NCBI GenBank assembly: GCA_943332615.1
Contig: CALQQB010000043.1
Coordinates: 1-38,702 of the forward strand
Length of the DNA: 38,702 nucleotides
Reading direction: 5' to 3'
Origin: Phenylobacterium deserti
GTDB taxonomy: Bacteria > Pseudomonadota > Alphaproteobacteria > Caulobacterales > Caulobacteraceae
The notes beneath the pieces were generated by a model, which worked only from the letters and a program-made list of their open reading frames with translations, was not told the origin of the DNA and did not search any database. Of the stretch, positions 24,570 to 32,081 are shown piece after piece. Numbering within the stretch: position 1 is the first letter of the stretch; each line of letters opens with the position of its first letter. The position numbers and the translations under genes are program-made.

Positions 24570-26393
24570 ATGACATCCGCGTCGCCCACAAATCCGGCAA
24601 CGGGAAGCCCCCTGGTCTGGACGCCGGACGGCCAGCCGCGCTCGCGCCAGTTCGGCGATGTCTATTTCTCGGCGCAGGACGGGCTGGCGGAGAGCCGGGC
24701 GGTGTTCCTGGACGGTTGCGGCTTGCCGGACGCCTGGGCCGGCCGGCGCCGGTTCACCGTGGCGGAACTGGGGTTCGGGACCGGCCTCAACATCGCAGCG
24801 CTGCTCGACCTCTGGCGGCGCACGCGGCCGGCGGAGGGCCAACTGCATATCTTCTCGGTCGAGGCCTTCCCGGTGACCGCCCGGGAGGCCGCTCGGGCGC
24901 TGGCCAGCTGGCCTGAACTGGCGCCGATCGCGGGCCTGCTGACGCAGCGCTGGCCGGGCCGCGCGCGAGGCCGCCACCGGGTGGAGCTGCCGGAGCTGGG
25001 CGCAATCCTCGACGTCGCCGTGCTGGATGTCGGCGAGGCCCTGGACGGCTGGGCAGGCGCGGCCGATGCTTGGTTCCTCGACGGCTTCTCGCCGGCCTTG
25101 AACCCGGGGATGTGGTCCGACGCGGTGCTGGCACGCGTTGCCGCCCGCTCGCGGCCCGGCGCTCGGGCGGCCACCTTCACCGTGGCCGGCCAGGTGCGTC
25201 GAGGGCTGGCGGCGGTCGGCTTCGCGGTGGAGAAGCGTCCCGGCTTTGGCCACAAGCGCGAACGACTGGAGGCCCGGATGCCGGGCGCGGCGACCGACGG
25301 CCCGCCCCCCCGCCGGGTGGCGATCATCGGCGCGGGGATCGCCGGCGCCTCGGCGGCGCGCGCGGTCCGCGCCCTGGGCGGGGAGGTCGTGGTCGTCGAG
25401 GCCAAGCGCCCCGGCGCGGGCGGATCGGGCAATCCCGCGGCCCTGGTGACCCCGCGTCTCGACGCCGGGCTCGGTGAGGCGGCCCAGTTGTTCGCACAAG
25501 CCTTCTCCCGCGCGACCGGCCTCTACGCCACGATCGACGGCGCGGTGCTGGCTCACGGGGTGCTGCAGTTGGCGTCGGACGACCGCGACGCCCAGCGGTT
25601 CGCCCGCATCGCCGCGTCCGACCTGTTCGAGCCCGGCGCCCTGGAGGTGCTGGCGGCGGACGCCGTCACAGCGCGACTGGGCGAGCCGGCGCCGGGAGGC
25701 CTCGACCAGCGAACGGCCCTGGTGGTCGATCCGACCCCGATCCTTGACGCCTGGCTGGGATCGTCGCGGATCGAGCCCGCGGCCCGTCTCGAACGCGACG
25801 ACCTCGGCTGGCGGGTGCTGGACGAGGTCGGCGTCGAAATCCTGCGCGCCGACGCGGTGATCGTGGCCGCCGCCCTGGGCTCCCGCGACCTGGCGGCGGC
25901 GCTGCCGCTCAGTCCGGTGCGCGGCCAAGCCAGCTGGCGCGACGGCGCGGGCCCCACCCCGGCCGCGGCCTGGGGCGGCTATGTGCTGCCGACGGCGACC
26001 GGGCTGCTGTTCGGCGCGACCCATGACCGGGACGACGACGCCTGTGAGGTGCGCGAGGCCGACCATCTCCGCAACCTCGATCTGGTGGCCGCGGTCCTGC
26101 CCGGCCTGGCCGAGCGCCTGGCCCCCAAGACACTGCCTGCTGAGATACTGGGCGGCCGCGCCTCCATACGCGCGGTGACGCCCGATCGGCTGCCGCTGGC
26201 CGGATCGGCGGGAGAGCCGGGGCTGTTCGCCCTGACCGGTTTCGGCTCGCGCGGCTTCTCGTTCGCGCCCCTGCTGGCCGAGCATGTGGCGGCCCTGGCG
26301 TTGGGCGCCCCGTCGCCAATCGGCCGCGCGGCGGCCGAGCTGGTCGATCCAGCCCGCTTTGCCCGCCGTGCGGCCCGTCGCCTACGTTCCTAA
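24570..26393 (+). CDS. mnmC: Bifunctional tRNA 5-methylaminomethyl-2-thiouridine biosynthesis protein MnmC
   Basis: A 607-residue fusion enzyme acting on the wobble uridine at position 34 of certain tRNAs. The N-terminal methyltransferase half (about 1-240) has the SAM-binding ELGFGTGLN and the DAWFLDGFSPA motif. The C-terminal FAD-dependent oxidoreductase half (about 250-607) begins with the dinucleotide-binding IIGAGIAGASAA, first Gly at residue 254. The oxidoreductase removes the carboxymethyl group and the methyltransferase then methylates the amine. The ATG at 24570 lies shortly after a terminator. The frame is open further upstream, but that part overlaps the lipoprotein gene and is not family-like. 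Confidence 0.93.
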   Translation: MTSASPTNPATGSPLVWTPDGQPRSRQFGDVYFSAQDGLAESRAVFLDGCGLPDAWAGRRRFTVAELGFGTGLNIAALLDLWRRTRPAEGQLHIFSVEAFPVTAREAARALASWPELAPIAGLLTQRWPGRARGRHRVELPELGAILDVAVLDVGEALDGWAGAADAWFLDGFSPALNPGMWSDAVLARVAARSRPGARAATFTVAGQVRRGLAAVGFAVEKRPGFGHKRERLEARMPGAATDGPPPRRVAIIGAGIAGASAARAVRALGGEVVVVEAKRPGAGGSGNPAALVTPRLDAGLGEAAQLFAQAFSRATGLYATIDGAVLAHGVLQLASDDRDAQRFARIAASDLFEPGALEVLAADAVTARLGEPAPGGLDQRTALVVDPTPILDAWLGSSRIEPAARLERDDLGWRVLDEVGVEILRADAVIVAAALGSRDLAAALPLSPVRGQASWRDGAGPTPAAAWGGYVLPTATGLLFGATHDRDDDACEVREADHLRNLDLVAAVLPGLAERLAPKTLPAEILGGRASIRAVTPDRLPLAGSAGEPGLFALTGFGSRGFSFAPLLAEHVAALALGAPSPIGRAAAELVDPARFARRAARRLRS

Positions 26394-26456
26394 AGACCGC
26401 GCGGGGCCGTATACTTGAGCGTGGGGGACGGGCTCGAGGTCGAAGGATTTGTCGAT

Positions 26457-26873
26457 ATGACCTGGAACATCGCCCTGCCCATGGCCGCCTCCGCAGCCGT
26501 CCTGGCGGCCGTGAGCCTCAGCGCCGCGCCTGCGCCAGCCAAGTCACCACTGGAACCCGGCAAGGCCCCGGCCCGAAGCCAATGCTTCTGGACGCGGCAG
26601 GTGAACGGCTTCGCCGCCGCCGACGACCGGATCGTCAACGTCCGGGTCGGCGCCAGCGACGTCTATCAGTTCGAGATGCTGGGACGCTGCGAGGACGTGG
26701 ACTGGAACAACAGCATCGCGCTGGTCTCGCGCGGCAGCAGCCACATCTGCGCCGGTATCGACGCGGAGATCATCTCACCGACGCCCATCGGTCCGCGCCG
26801 TTGTGCGGTGAAGACGATCCGCAAGCTGACCCCGGAAGAGATCAAGGCGTTGTCCAGGCGCGGCCGGCCCTGA
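26457..26873 (+). CDS. DUF6491 family exported protein
   Basis: A 138-residue protein from the ATG at 26457, which has AAGGA 9 bases upstream. Earlier codons in frame lack a ribosome site. The signal peptide covers about 1-25. The mature part has the family-like order CFWTRQVNGFAAADDR, VNVRVGASDVYQ, DVDWNNSIAL, CAGIDAEII and the closing RKLTPEEIKAL. The function of the family is unknown. Three Cys residues (in the CFWT, GRCED and HICAG motifs) plus CAVK near the end could form disulfides. A strong terminator follows. Confidence 0.85.
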   Translation: MTWNIALPMAASAAVLAAVSLSAAPAPAKSPLEPGKAPARSQCFWTRQVNGFAAADDRIVNVRVGASDVYQFEMLGRCEDVDWNNSIALVSRGSSHICAGIDAEIISPTPIGPRRCAVKTIRKLTPEEIKALSRRGRP

Positions 26874-26887
26874 TCCCGGACATGGAA

Positions 26888-26915
26888 AAGGGGCGCTGGT
26901 CACCCAGCGCCCCTT
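26888..26915 (+). terminator. Intrinsic terminator after the DUF6491 gene
   Basis: GGGGCGCTGG and CCAGCGCCCC are perfect 10-bp arms with a TCAC loop. The stem extends by two A-T pairs. It lies 14 bases after the stop codon. Confidence 0.8.
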
Positions 26916-26940
26916 ACAGGTCGGTCGTCAGTGATCTCGG

Positions 26941-27049
26941 CTAGAGCGTTTCCCGGCTGACTTGGATCAAATCAGCCGAGCAGGAAGAGCGACCAAGCAA
27001 AGACTCTAGAGCCCCGTTTCGATTCATTCGAAACGGGAACCGCTCTAGA
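26941..27049. repeat. CTAGAGC-framed double-hairpin intergenic element
   Basis: CTAGAGCG at 26941-26948 and CGCTCTAG at 27041-27048 are inverted ends, with a third TCTAGAGC at 27005-27012. The left half contains a CGGCTGA/TCAGCCG hairpin (26954-26978). The right half is a strong hairpin with CCCGTTTCGA/TCGAAACGGG arms (27013-27037) nested inside TCTAGAGC/GCTCTAGA. The stop codon of the TonB receptor (27045-27047) lies within the right end. It probably also terminates that transcript. CTAGAGC-bounded repeats are, from general knowledge, common between genes in this bacterial group. Confidence 0.75.
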
Positions 27050-30000
27050 ATTGCTTCTTGAAACCGACCTCGATGACCCGGCCCAGCGGATTTCCGTTGG
27101 TGTAGTCGTAGCTGAAGTTCGAGGTCAGATAGGGCGGGTCCTTGTCGAAGATGTTCTGGACGCTAAGCGTGATGACGCTGTCCCAGGGTGCCTCCCAGCG
27201 CACGACGAGGTCGTGCTGCCAGAAGTTGCCCGACTTGCCGACCGCGACCAGGTCGCGGCCCGCGCAGGACGGGGTCGCGGCCGTGGAGCAGGCCGCCGCC
27301 GTGGTGGTGGCGCTGGTGTTCTCAACTGTCCGGAACAGGCCTGCGCTGGCGAAAGCCGGCGCCGTCCCCTCGGTGAAGCGGGTGGTCCAGCGCGCGTTGA
27401 TCGGGCCCTTGTGGAACGCCAGCCAGCCGTTGGCACGGGTTTCCGGGTACGAGAAGAAAGTGCCCAGGAGGTCGTGCTTGCCGGCCCGGTCAAGCGCCGC
27501 CTGAAAGACCGTGGTGGTGCCGTCCAGGACGAAATCGCCACGCTTGAACTCGAGCAGGTAGGTAGCTTCCACGCCGACCTGCCAGTTGGCGCCATCGACG
27601 AGGAAGTCTTCCCAGTCGTACTGCGCCCGGAAATCGAGGCCTGAGGTCTTGGTGGCGGGGCCGTTCACGTTGTTCACGTCGATCCGCAGCACGCCCGCGC
27701 CATTGGCGGTACAGCCGATCGTGGAGTCGAACTGGAAGCGCGCGATCAGGATGGCGTTCGCACAGGCGCCGGGCGTGGCGAGCGAGGTCAGCAGGCCGGA
27801 TGCCGGCTCGCTGGTCAGCTCATCGGTGAAGTCGAAGCGGTAGTAGTCGAGCGTTGCCCTGAAGCCGCTGAACTCGACCACGACGCCGGCGTTGTAGGTA
27901 TCCGACTTCTCAGGCCCGAGGTTCTGGTTGCCGCAGGTCCGGACCGCGCGATACTGGCCGCCCAGGTTGGCGACGCCCACCTGGCAGTTGCCGGTGGTGG
28001 TCGCGATGGCCGGCGCGCGGAACGTGGTGCCGGCCGACCCACGGACGGCGAACCAGTCCGTCACCTGCCACTTGCCGGAAAGGCGCGGGTTCGTGGTGGC
28101 GCCGACGCCGCCGGGATAGTCCTCGTGCCGGACCGCGAAGTTCAGCTCGACGTTGTCGAGGACCGGAATCTGGACCTCGCCGAACACCGCCCAGACCGCA
28201 CGGTCGTTGTCGACGTTGGAGTTGGATCCGAAGAAGATCAGCGGGCCGTTGGGCGCGTTGCAGATCGGGGTGCCATCGACAACCGAGTCCACGCAAGGCG
28301 TGATCTGGTTGTTGAACAGGTCGCCATATTCGACCTTGTCGCGGTTGTAGCGCCACTGGTAGCCGGCCGCGAACGCCACGTCGCCGCCCGGGAGCGAAAT
28401 CCCGGTTTTACCGCTGACAACCGCGTCCGCCACGAACAGTTCCGTCGAGCTGGTGTTCGTGTAGTTGCCGTAGAGCCATTCGCTCACCAGCGGATTGTTG
28501 GCCACGTTGGCCCGGTAGAAGGGGTTGGTGGCGCCGTTGGTGGCGCTGACCTGCACCGAGTTGGAGAACGGGTTGAAGAAGTAGCAGCCGGCGGCGTTGT
28601 TGCCGGCGTTGGCCGCAATCTGCCGTTCCGCCTGGTTGCAGGAGTTCGGATCGGCGCTCGTGCTGGCGAAGCCGTTCAGGCCCAACTGCGCGCGTGCGAC
28701 GAGCAGGTCGTTGATGTTCGAGGTCTGCTCGGTCTTCATGTAGGTCAGGGCGGTTTCGTAGGTCAGGCCGAACCAGGGCAGGTCGCCCCGCACCGCCCCG
28801 GAAATCCGGTACTCGGTTTGCTCGATATCCTGGTGGTCGGCCTTGTCCGAATTGGTCGGGTGACCCGCATTGGCGATGAAGCGGAACGCCGTCTGCGAGA
28901 TATCCACACCCTGCGTTCCCAGCCGGCTGCCGCCCAGCGGGTTGGTGGCCGGCCGCGCAGCGTTGGCCGCCGTCGAGATCGAGGCGCACTGGGCCGCCGA
29001 CAACGGCGCGGCGCAGGTCGTGTAGAGATCGACCAGGCCGGGGTTGTTGGACGGCACATTGTAGGGAACGAAGAAGTTGATCAGCTGCGGGTTGCGCAGC
29101 GAGCCGGACTCCCCGCCAAGGCTGGTGGGGGTGGGGAACTGGGTGTTGCCGTTGGATGGTGAAATCCGCTGGTTAGGAACGGTGTTGCGGTTCCACGCCA
29201 CTTCGCCGTGGAACTTCTGGTTCTCCATGAACTCGAAGTTGATCTCGCCATAGACCTGGAAGTGGTCCTCATGGTTGACGATGTCGTTGTAGGTCGAGAA
29301 CTGGAACCGGCACTGCGACAGCGTCGGCCCACCCGTCTGGTTGACTGCGGGACTTAGGGCGTTCACCGGCACCGCAATTGAAGAGGTGGGGGTCGCGCCC
29401 GCAACGCCCGCGGTGTTGAACACGACCGTGTTGGTGAGAGTGCCGCCTAGCTCGGCGCAACCGTTGTCGCGGAACAGCGACGCCGCAGTCGTGGCGTTCT
29501 GATAGTTGCCGGGGTTGGAGTTGCCCGACCAGCCGCTGCCGCCGGCGTAGCCGCCGAAATCGAAGCCGCGCAAGGCGAAGGACCGGTCACGGATGTCTAC
29601 CCGCGAGCGGTGGCGATAGCCGGCGGTGAGCAGAACGTTGCCGGCGTCGAACTTCTTGCCCCACGCGATGTTGCCATTGTAGTCGCCGCCGGAGTCCTGG
29701 ATGGCGGCGTATTCGCCGCCGACTTCGAAGCCATCGAGGTCGGTGCGGGTGATGAAGTTGACGACCCCGCCCACGGCGTCCGAGCCATAGGTGGCCGCGG
29801 CGCCGTCCTTCAGGATCTCGATCCGGCCGACCGCGGCGGTCGGGATGAAGTTCAGGTCCGCGCCACCGCCCTGGAAGGCCGCGGCCGGGCTGTCGGCCAT
29901 CCGGCGGCCGTTGAACAGCGACAGCGTGCGCGACGCGCCGAAGCCGCGAAGGTTGATCGAAGCCGTACCGGCCCCGCCGTTGTAGCGGTTGGATTCACCG

Positions 30001-30269
30001 ATGCCGGACCCGGCGCCGGTGATGGTCTTGACCAGCTGGACCACGGTGGGAGAGCCCTGGCTCTCAAGATCCTTCGCGCTGAGCACATCGACGGGCTGGG
30101 CCGAGTCTTCCGGGGTGCCGGCGATATAGGAGCCGGTGATCACCACTTCGGCGACGTCGCTGGGCGCGGCCTTGTCGGCGGCGGCCTGGGCAAAGGCCGG
30201 AGCCGCCAGCCCAAGTGAGAGTGCGACGGCCAACACGGACGCGCCGCAAAGATAGGTGCGCTTCATCAT
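27045..30269 (-). CDS. TonB-dependent outer-membrane receptor
   Basis: A 1074-residue receptor. The start is ATG 30269 with GGGGGAGG about 9 bases upstream; a TTG one codon earlier is less likely. The signal peptide is at about 1-28 (ending PAFAQA). The plug domain (about 40-170) has VVITGSYI near a TonB-box-like position, and the plug phrases INLRGFGASRTLSLFNGRR and IEILKDGAAATYGSDAVGGVVNF. A long 22-strand barrel ends in the expected terminal Phe (KKQF). Its extended loops make it longer than most siderophore receptors and like the large receptors of Caulobacterales and sphingomonads, often used for carbohydrates, peptides or other nutrients. No substrate-linked gene is adjacent. Confidence 0.95.
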   Translation of the reverse strand: MMKRTYLCGASVLAVALSLGLAAPAFAQAAADKAAPSDVAEVVITGSYIAGTPEDSAQPVDVLSAKDLESQGSPTVVQLVKTITGAGSGIGESNRYNGGAGTASINLRGFGASRTLSLFNGRRMADSPAAAFQGGGADLNFIPTAAVGRIEILKDGAAATYGSDAVGGVVNFITRTDLDGFEVGGEYAAIQDSGGDYNGNIAWGKKFDAGNVLLTAGYRHRSRVDIRDRSFALRGFDFGGYAGGSGWSGNSNPGNYQNATTAASLFRDNGCAELGGTLTNTVVFNTAGVAGATPTSSIAVPVNALSPAVNQTGGPTLSQCRFQFSTYNDIVNHEDHFQVYGEINFEFMENQKFHGEVAWNRNTVPNQRISPSNGNTQFPTPTSLGGESGSLRNPQLINFFVPYNVPSNNPGLVDLYTTCAAPLSAAQCASISTAANAARPATNPLGGSRLGTQGVDISQTAFRFIANAGHPTNSDKADHQDIEQTEYRISGAVRGDLPWFGLTYETALTYMKTEQTSNINDLLVARAQLGLNGFASTSADPNSCNQAERQIAANAGNNAAGCYFFNPFSNSVQVSATNGATNPFYRANVANNPLVSEWLYGNYTNTSSTELFVADAVVSGKTGISLPGGDVAFAAGYQWRYNRDKVEYGDLFNNQITPCVDSVVDGTPICNAPNGPLIFFGSNSNVDNDRAVWAVFGEVQIPVLDNVELNFAVRHEDYPGGVGATTNPRLSGKWQVTDWFAVRGSAGTTFRAPAIATTTGNCQVGVANLGGQYRAVRTCGNQNLGPEKSDTYNAGVVVEFSGFRATLDYYRFDFTDELTSEPASGLLTSLATPGACANAILIARFQFDSTIGCTANGAGVLRIDVNNVNGPATKTSGLDFRAQYDWEDFLVDGANWQVGVEATYLLEFKRGDFVLDGTTTVFQAALDRAGKHDLLGTFFSYPETRANGWLAFHKGPINARWTTRFTEGTAPAFASAGLFRTVENTSATTTAAACSTAATPSCAGRDLVAVGKSGNFWQHDLVVRWEAPWDSVITLSVQNIFDKDPPYLTSNFSYDYTNGNPLGRVIEVGFKKQF

Positions 30270-30758
30270 CAAGGTTTTCCTCCCCCTGGGACCCGATCCG
30301 CATCTAGGCGTGCGGAGTTGACGAGCCTTTCAGAGAACCGATGATCTCTGGAAAAATGATTTCGCGCCAGCAAATTCCGTCACGGCAACATACCGGAAGT
30401 GAGACGCCGGACCGTGGCCATAGGAAGCTAGGGAAATCTCCGATTATACATAAATATCCGTGTGTTAGTCAGCCCCGTTTTGATCGGGGACGATTTTCCG
30501 GGGACAGAACAAGCGGTTCGCGATGGTGCGCGCGGTTGTCGCACACCGAGCGTCACTCGCTGACCGTTGAGCGTCGTCGATGTCCCGCGGCCTGCGTCCA
30601 GGCGGCGATTCGAGCATGGAAACGGGCCGCCGGCTGCCCGGCGCCCCTCCACTTCGCCCGGCGGACGAATCCTGTTGCGCCCGCCTGTCGGGCGCCGTCT
30701 GTTTGCGGGGCGCGGCGCCAGGGAGGACGGGTGGTCGCCGCGGCTGCGGGGGAAGCCC
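30270..30758. other. 489-base divergent promoter region between TonB receptor and STAS gene
   Basis: It holds a - strand promoter with a perfect TATAAT at 30443-30448 and a long leader to the receptor. That leader contains a CAGAGA/TCTCTG hairpin (30331-30350). A CCCCG/CGGGG hairpin at 30473-30489 overlaps the -35 side. No convincing gene or known riboswitch consensus is seen. Confidence 0.5.
30443..30472 (-). promoter_or_regulatory. Sigma-70-like promoter for the TonB receptor
   Basis: On the - strand, CTGACT (30467-30472) and TATAAT (30443-30448) are separated by 18 bases. Transcription would start near 30436, giving a 5' leader of about 165 bases before the receptor ATG. The site lies in a short AT-rich island. 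Confidence 0.5.
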
Positions 30759-31088
30759 ATGAAGTGGAGTGTCGAACAGCTGGGCGACAGGGTGGTCGGA
30801 AAGCCGGTCGGCCGGGTTGACGAGGCGACCTGGGAAACCTTTTCGGAGGCCCTGATCGCCGCCGTCCGGCAGGCCAAGGCGGGCGCGACACCGCTGGTGG
30901 TCGATCTCGCCGGTCTCGACTACATGTCTTCCCGGGGTCTCCGGGCTCTGACCTTGGCCAGCCGCGAAGCCGCGGGGGCGGTCGCCATCATCCTGGCCGC
31001 ACCGAACGACCGGATGCGGGAAATCCTGGCGATCAGCCGCTATGACAAGATGTTCAAGGTCGTCGGCAGTGTCGCCGAAGCCGTCTGA
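30759..31088 (+). CDS. STAS-domain anti-anti-sigma factor (SpoIIAA/RsbV-like)
   Basis: A 109-residue single STAS domain. The ATG at 30759 has GGGGGAAG directly upstream; longer frames upstream look non-coding. The signature VVDLAGLDYMSSRGLRAL carries the candidate phosphorylation site at Ser57/Ser58, equivalent to the serine switched in SpoIIAA. The unphosphorylated form is expected to bind an RsbW-like kinase and free its client. Downstream lie an MBL-fold gene, a PP2C phosphatase that could dephosphorylate it, and further on an RsbW-like ATPase. This makes a coherent partner-switching set (inference). Confidence 0.92.
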   Translation: MKWSVEQLGDRVVGKPVGRVDEATWETFSEALIAAVRQAKAGATPLVVDLAGLDYMSSRGLRALTLASREAAGAVAIILAAPNDRMREILAISRYDKMFKVVGSVAEAV

Positions 31089-31115
31089 GCCGGCGGGATG
31101 AAGGAGCCTTAGATC

Positions 31116-32081
31116 ATGCAGGTGCGCTTCTGGGGGACACGGGGCTCGTTGCCGGTGGCGCAGCGGGCTGGCGCGATCCGGGGCAAAATCGCCCGCGCCC
31201 TGATGGCCGCGAACGGCCGCAGCTTCGCCGATGAGGCCGAGGCCGGCGCCTTCGCCGAGGCCGAGCTCGACTTCGCCACCTGGGGCGCCTACGGCGGCGC
31301 CACCTCCTGCGTGGAGATCGAGGGCGGGGATGGGTCGTTCATCATCTGCGACATGGGCTCGGGCCTGCGGGAATTCGGCCTCGACGCCTTCCGGCGGATT
31401 GCTCAGGAGGGCCACAGCCGCACCTACCACTTCTTCATGTCCCACCTGCACTGGGACCACATCATGGGCTTCCCGTTCTTCGGGCCGGCTTTCGATCCCG
31501 AGGCGACCATCATCATCCACTCCGGCCATGCCGACGCCGAGACGGCGCTGCGGCGACAGCAGGAGGAGATCTCCTTCCCGGTGCCGTTCGAATGGCTGAA
31601 GGCGAAGTTCGAGTTCATCGTCCACCCGGCGGACGAGACCTTCGAGGCTGCCGGCCTCAGCGTGACGCTGACCCCGCAGTATCACTCCCACGATTCCTAC
31701 GGCTATCGCTTCGAGGCGGGCGGCCGATCGGTGGTCTATTCCACCGACTCCGAGCACCAGCCTGACAACATGGAGTCAGAGAAGGTCTTCGAGGCCTTCT
31801 TCAAGGGCGCCGACCTTGTGATCTGCGACACTATGTATTCCCTGGGCGACACGGTCAGCCTGAAGCGGGACTGGGGCCATTCCTCAAATGTCGTGGCGGT
31901 GGACCTGTGCCACGCGGCGGGCGCGCGGCGCCTGGCCCTCTTCCACCATGAACCGACCTATTCGGACGAGGACATCCAGCGCATGCACGTCGAGACCGTG
32001 CGCTATGAAGAGCTGGTGCGTGAAGGCCGCCGCCCGCTGGAGGTGATCTGCTCGTATGACGGACTCGTGGTCACGGTCTGA
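31116..32081 (+). CDS. MBL-fold metallohydrolase
   Basis: A 321-residue metallo-beta-lactamase-fold protein. The start at 31116 follows an AAGGAG ribosome site. It opens with VRFWGTRGSLPV, typical of the RNase Z/PhnP-like branch. The metal-binding HxHxDH is HLHWDH (His110, His112, Asp114, His115). Further ligands probably include the His in YHSHD, the Asp in YSTDSEH and the late FHHEP motif. The substrate is unknown; a cyclic nucleotide or phosphodiester is plausible for this branch. It lies between the STAS gene and the CHASE2-phosphatase, which overlaps its end by 26 bases, so the three form one operon. Confidence 0.9.
   Translation: MQVRFWGTRGSLPVAQRAGAIRGKIARALMAANGRSFADEAEAGAFAEAELDFATWGAYGGATSCVEIEGGDGSFIICDMGSGLREFGLDAFRRIAQEGHSRTYHFFMSHLHWDHIMGFPFFGPAFDPEATIIIHSGHADAETALRRQQEEISFPVPFEWLKAKFEFIVHPADETFEAAGLSVTLTPQYHSHDSYGYRFEAGGRSVVYSTDSEHQPDNMESEKVFEAFFKGADLVICDTMYSLGDTVSLKRDWGHSSNVVAVDLCHAAGARRLALFHHEPTYSDEDIQRMHVETVRYEELVREGRRPLEVICSYDGLVVTV

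Noticed and set aside
30270..30440. Cobalamin or TPP riboswitch before the TonB receptor
   Set aside because: I looked for the conserved boxes of these riboswitches and did not find them in the leader.
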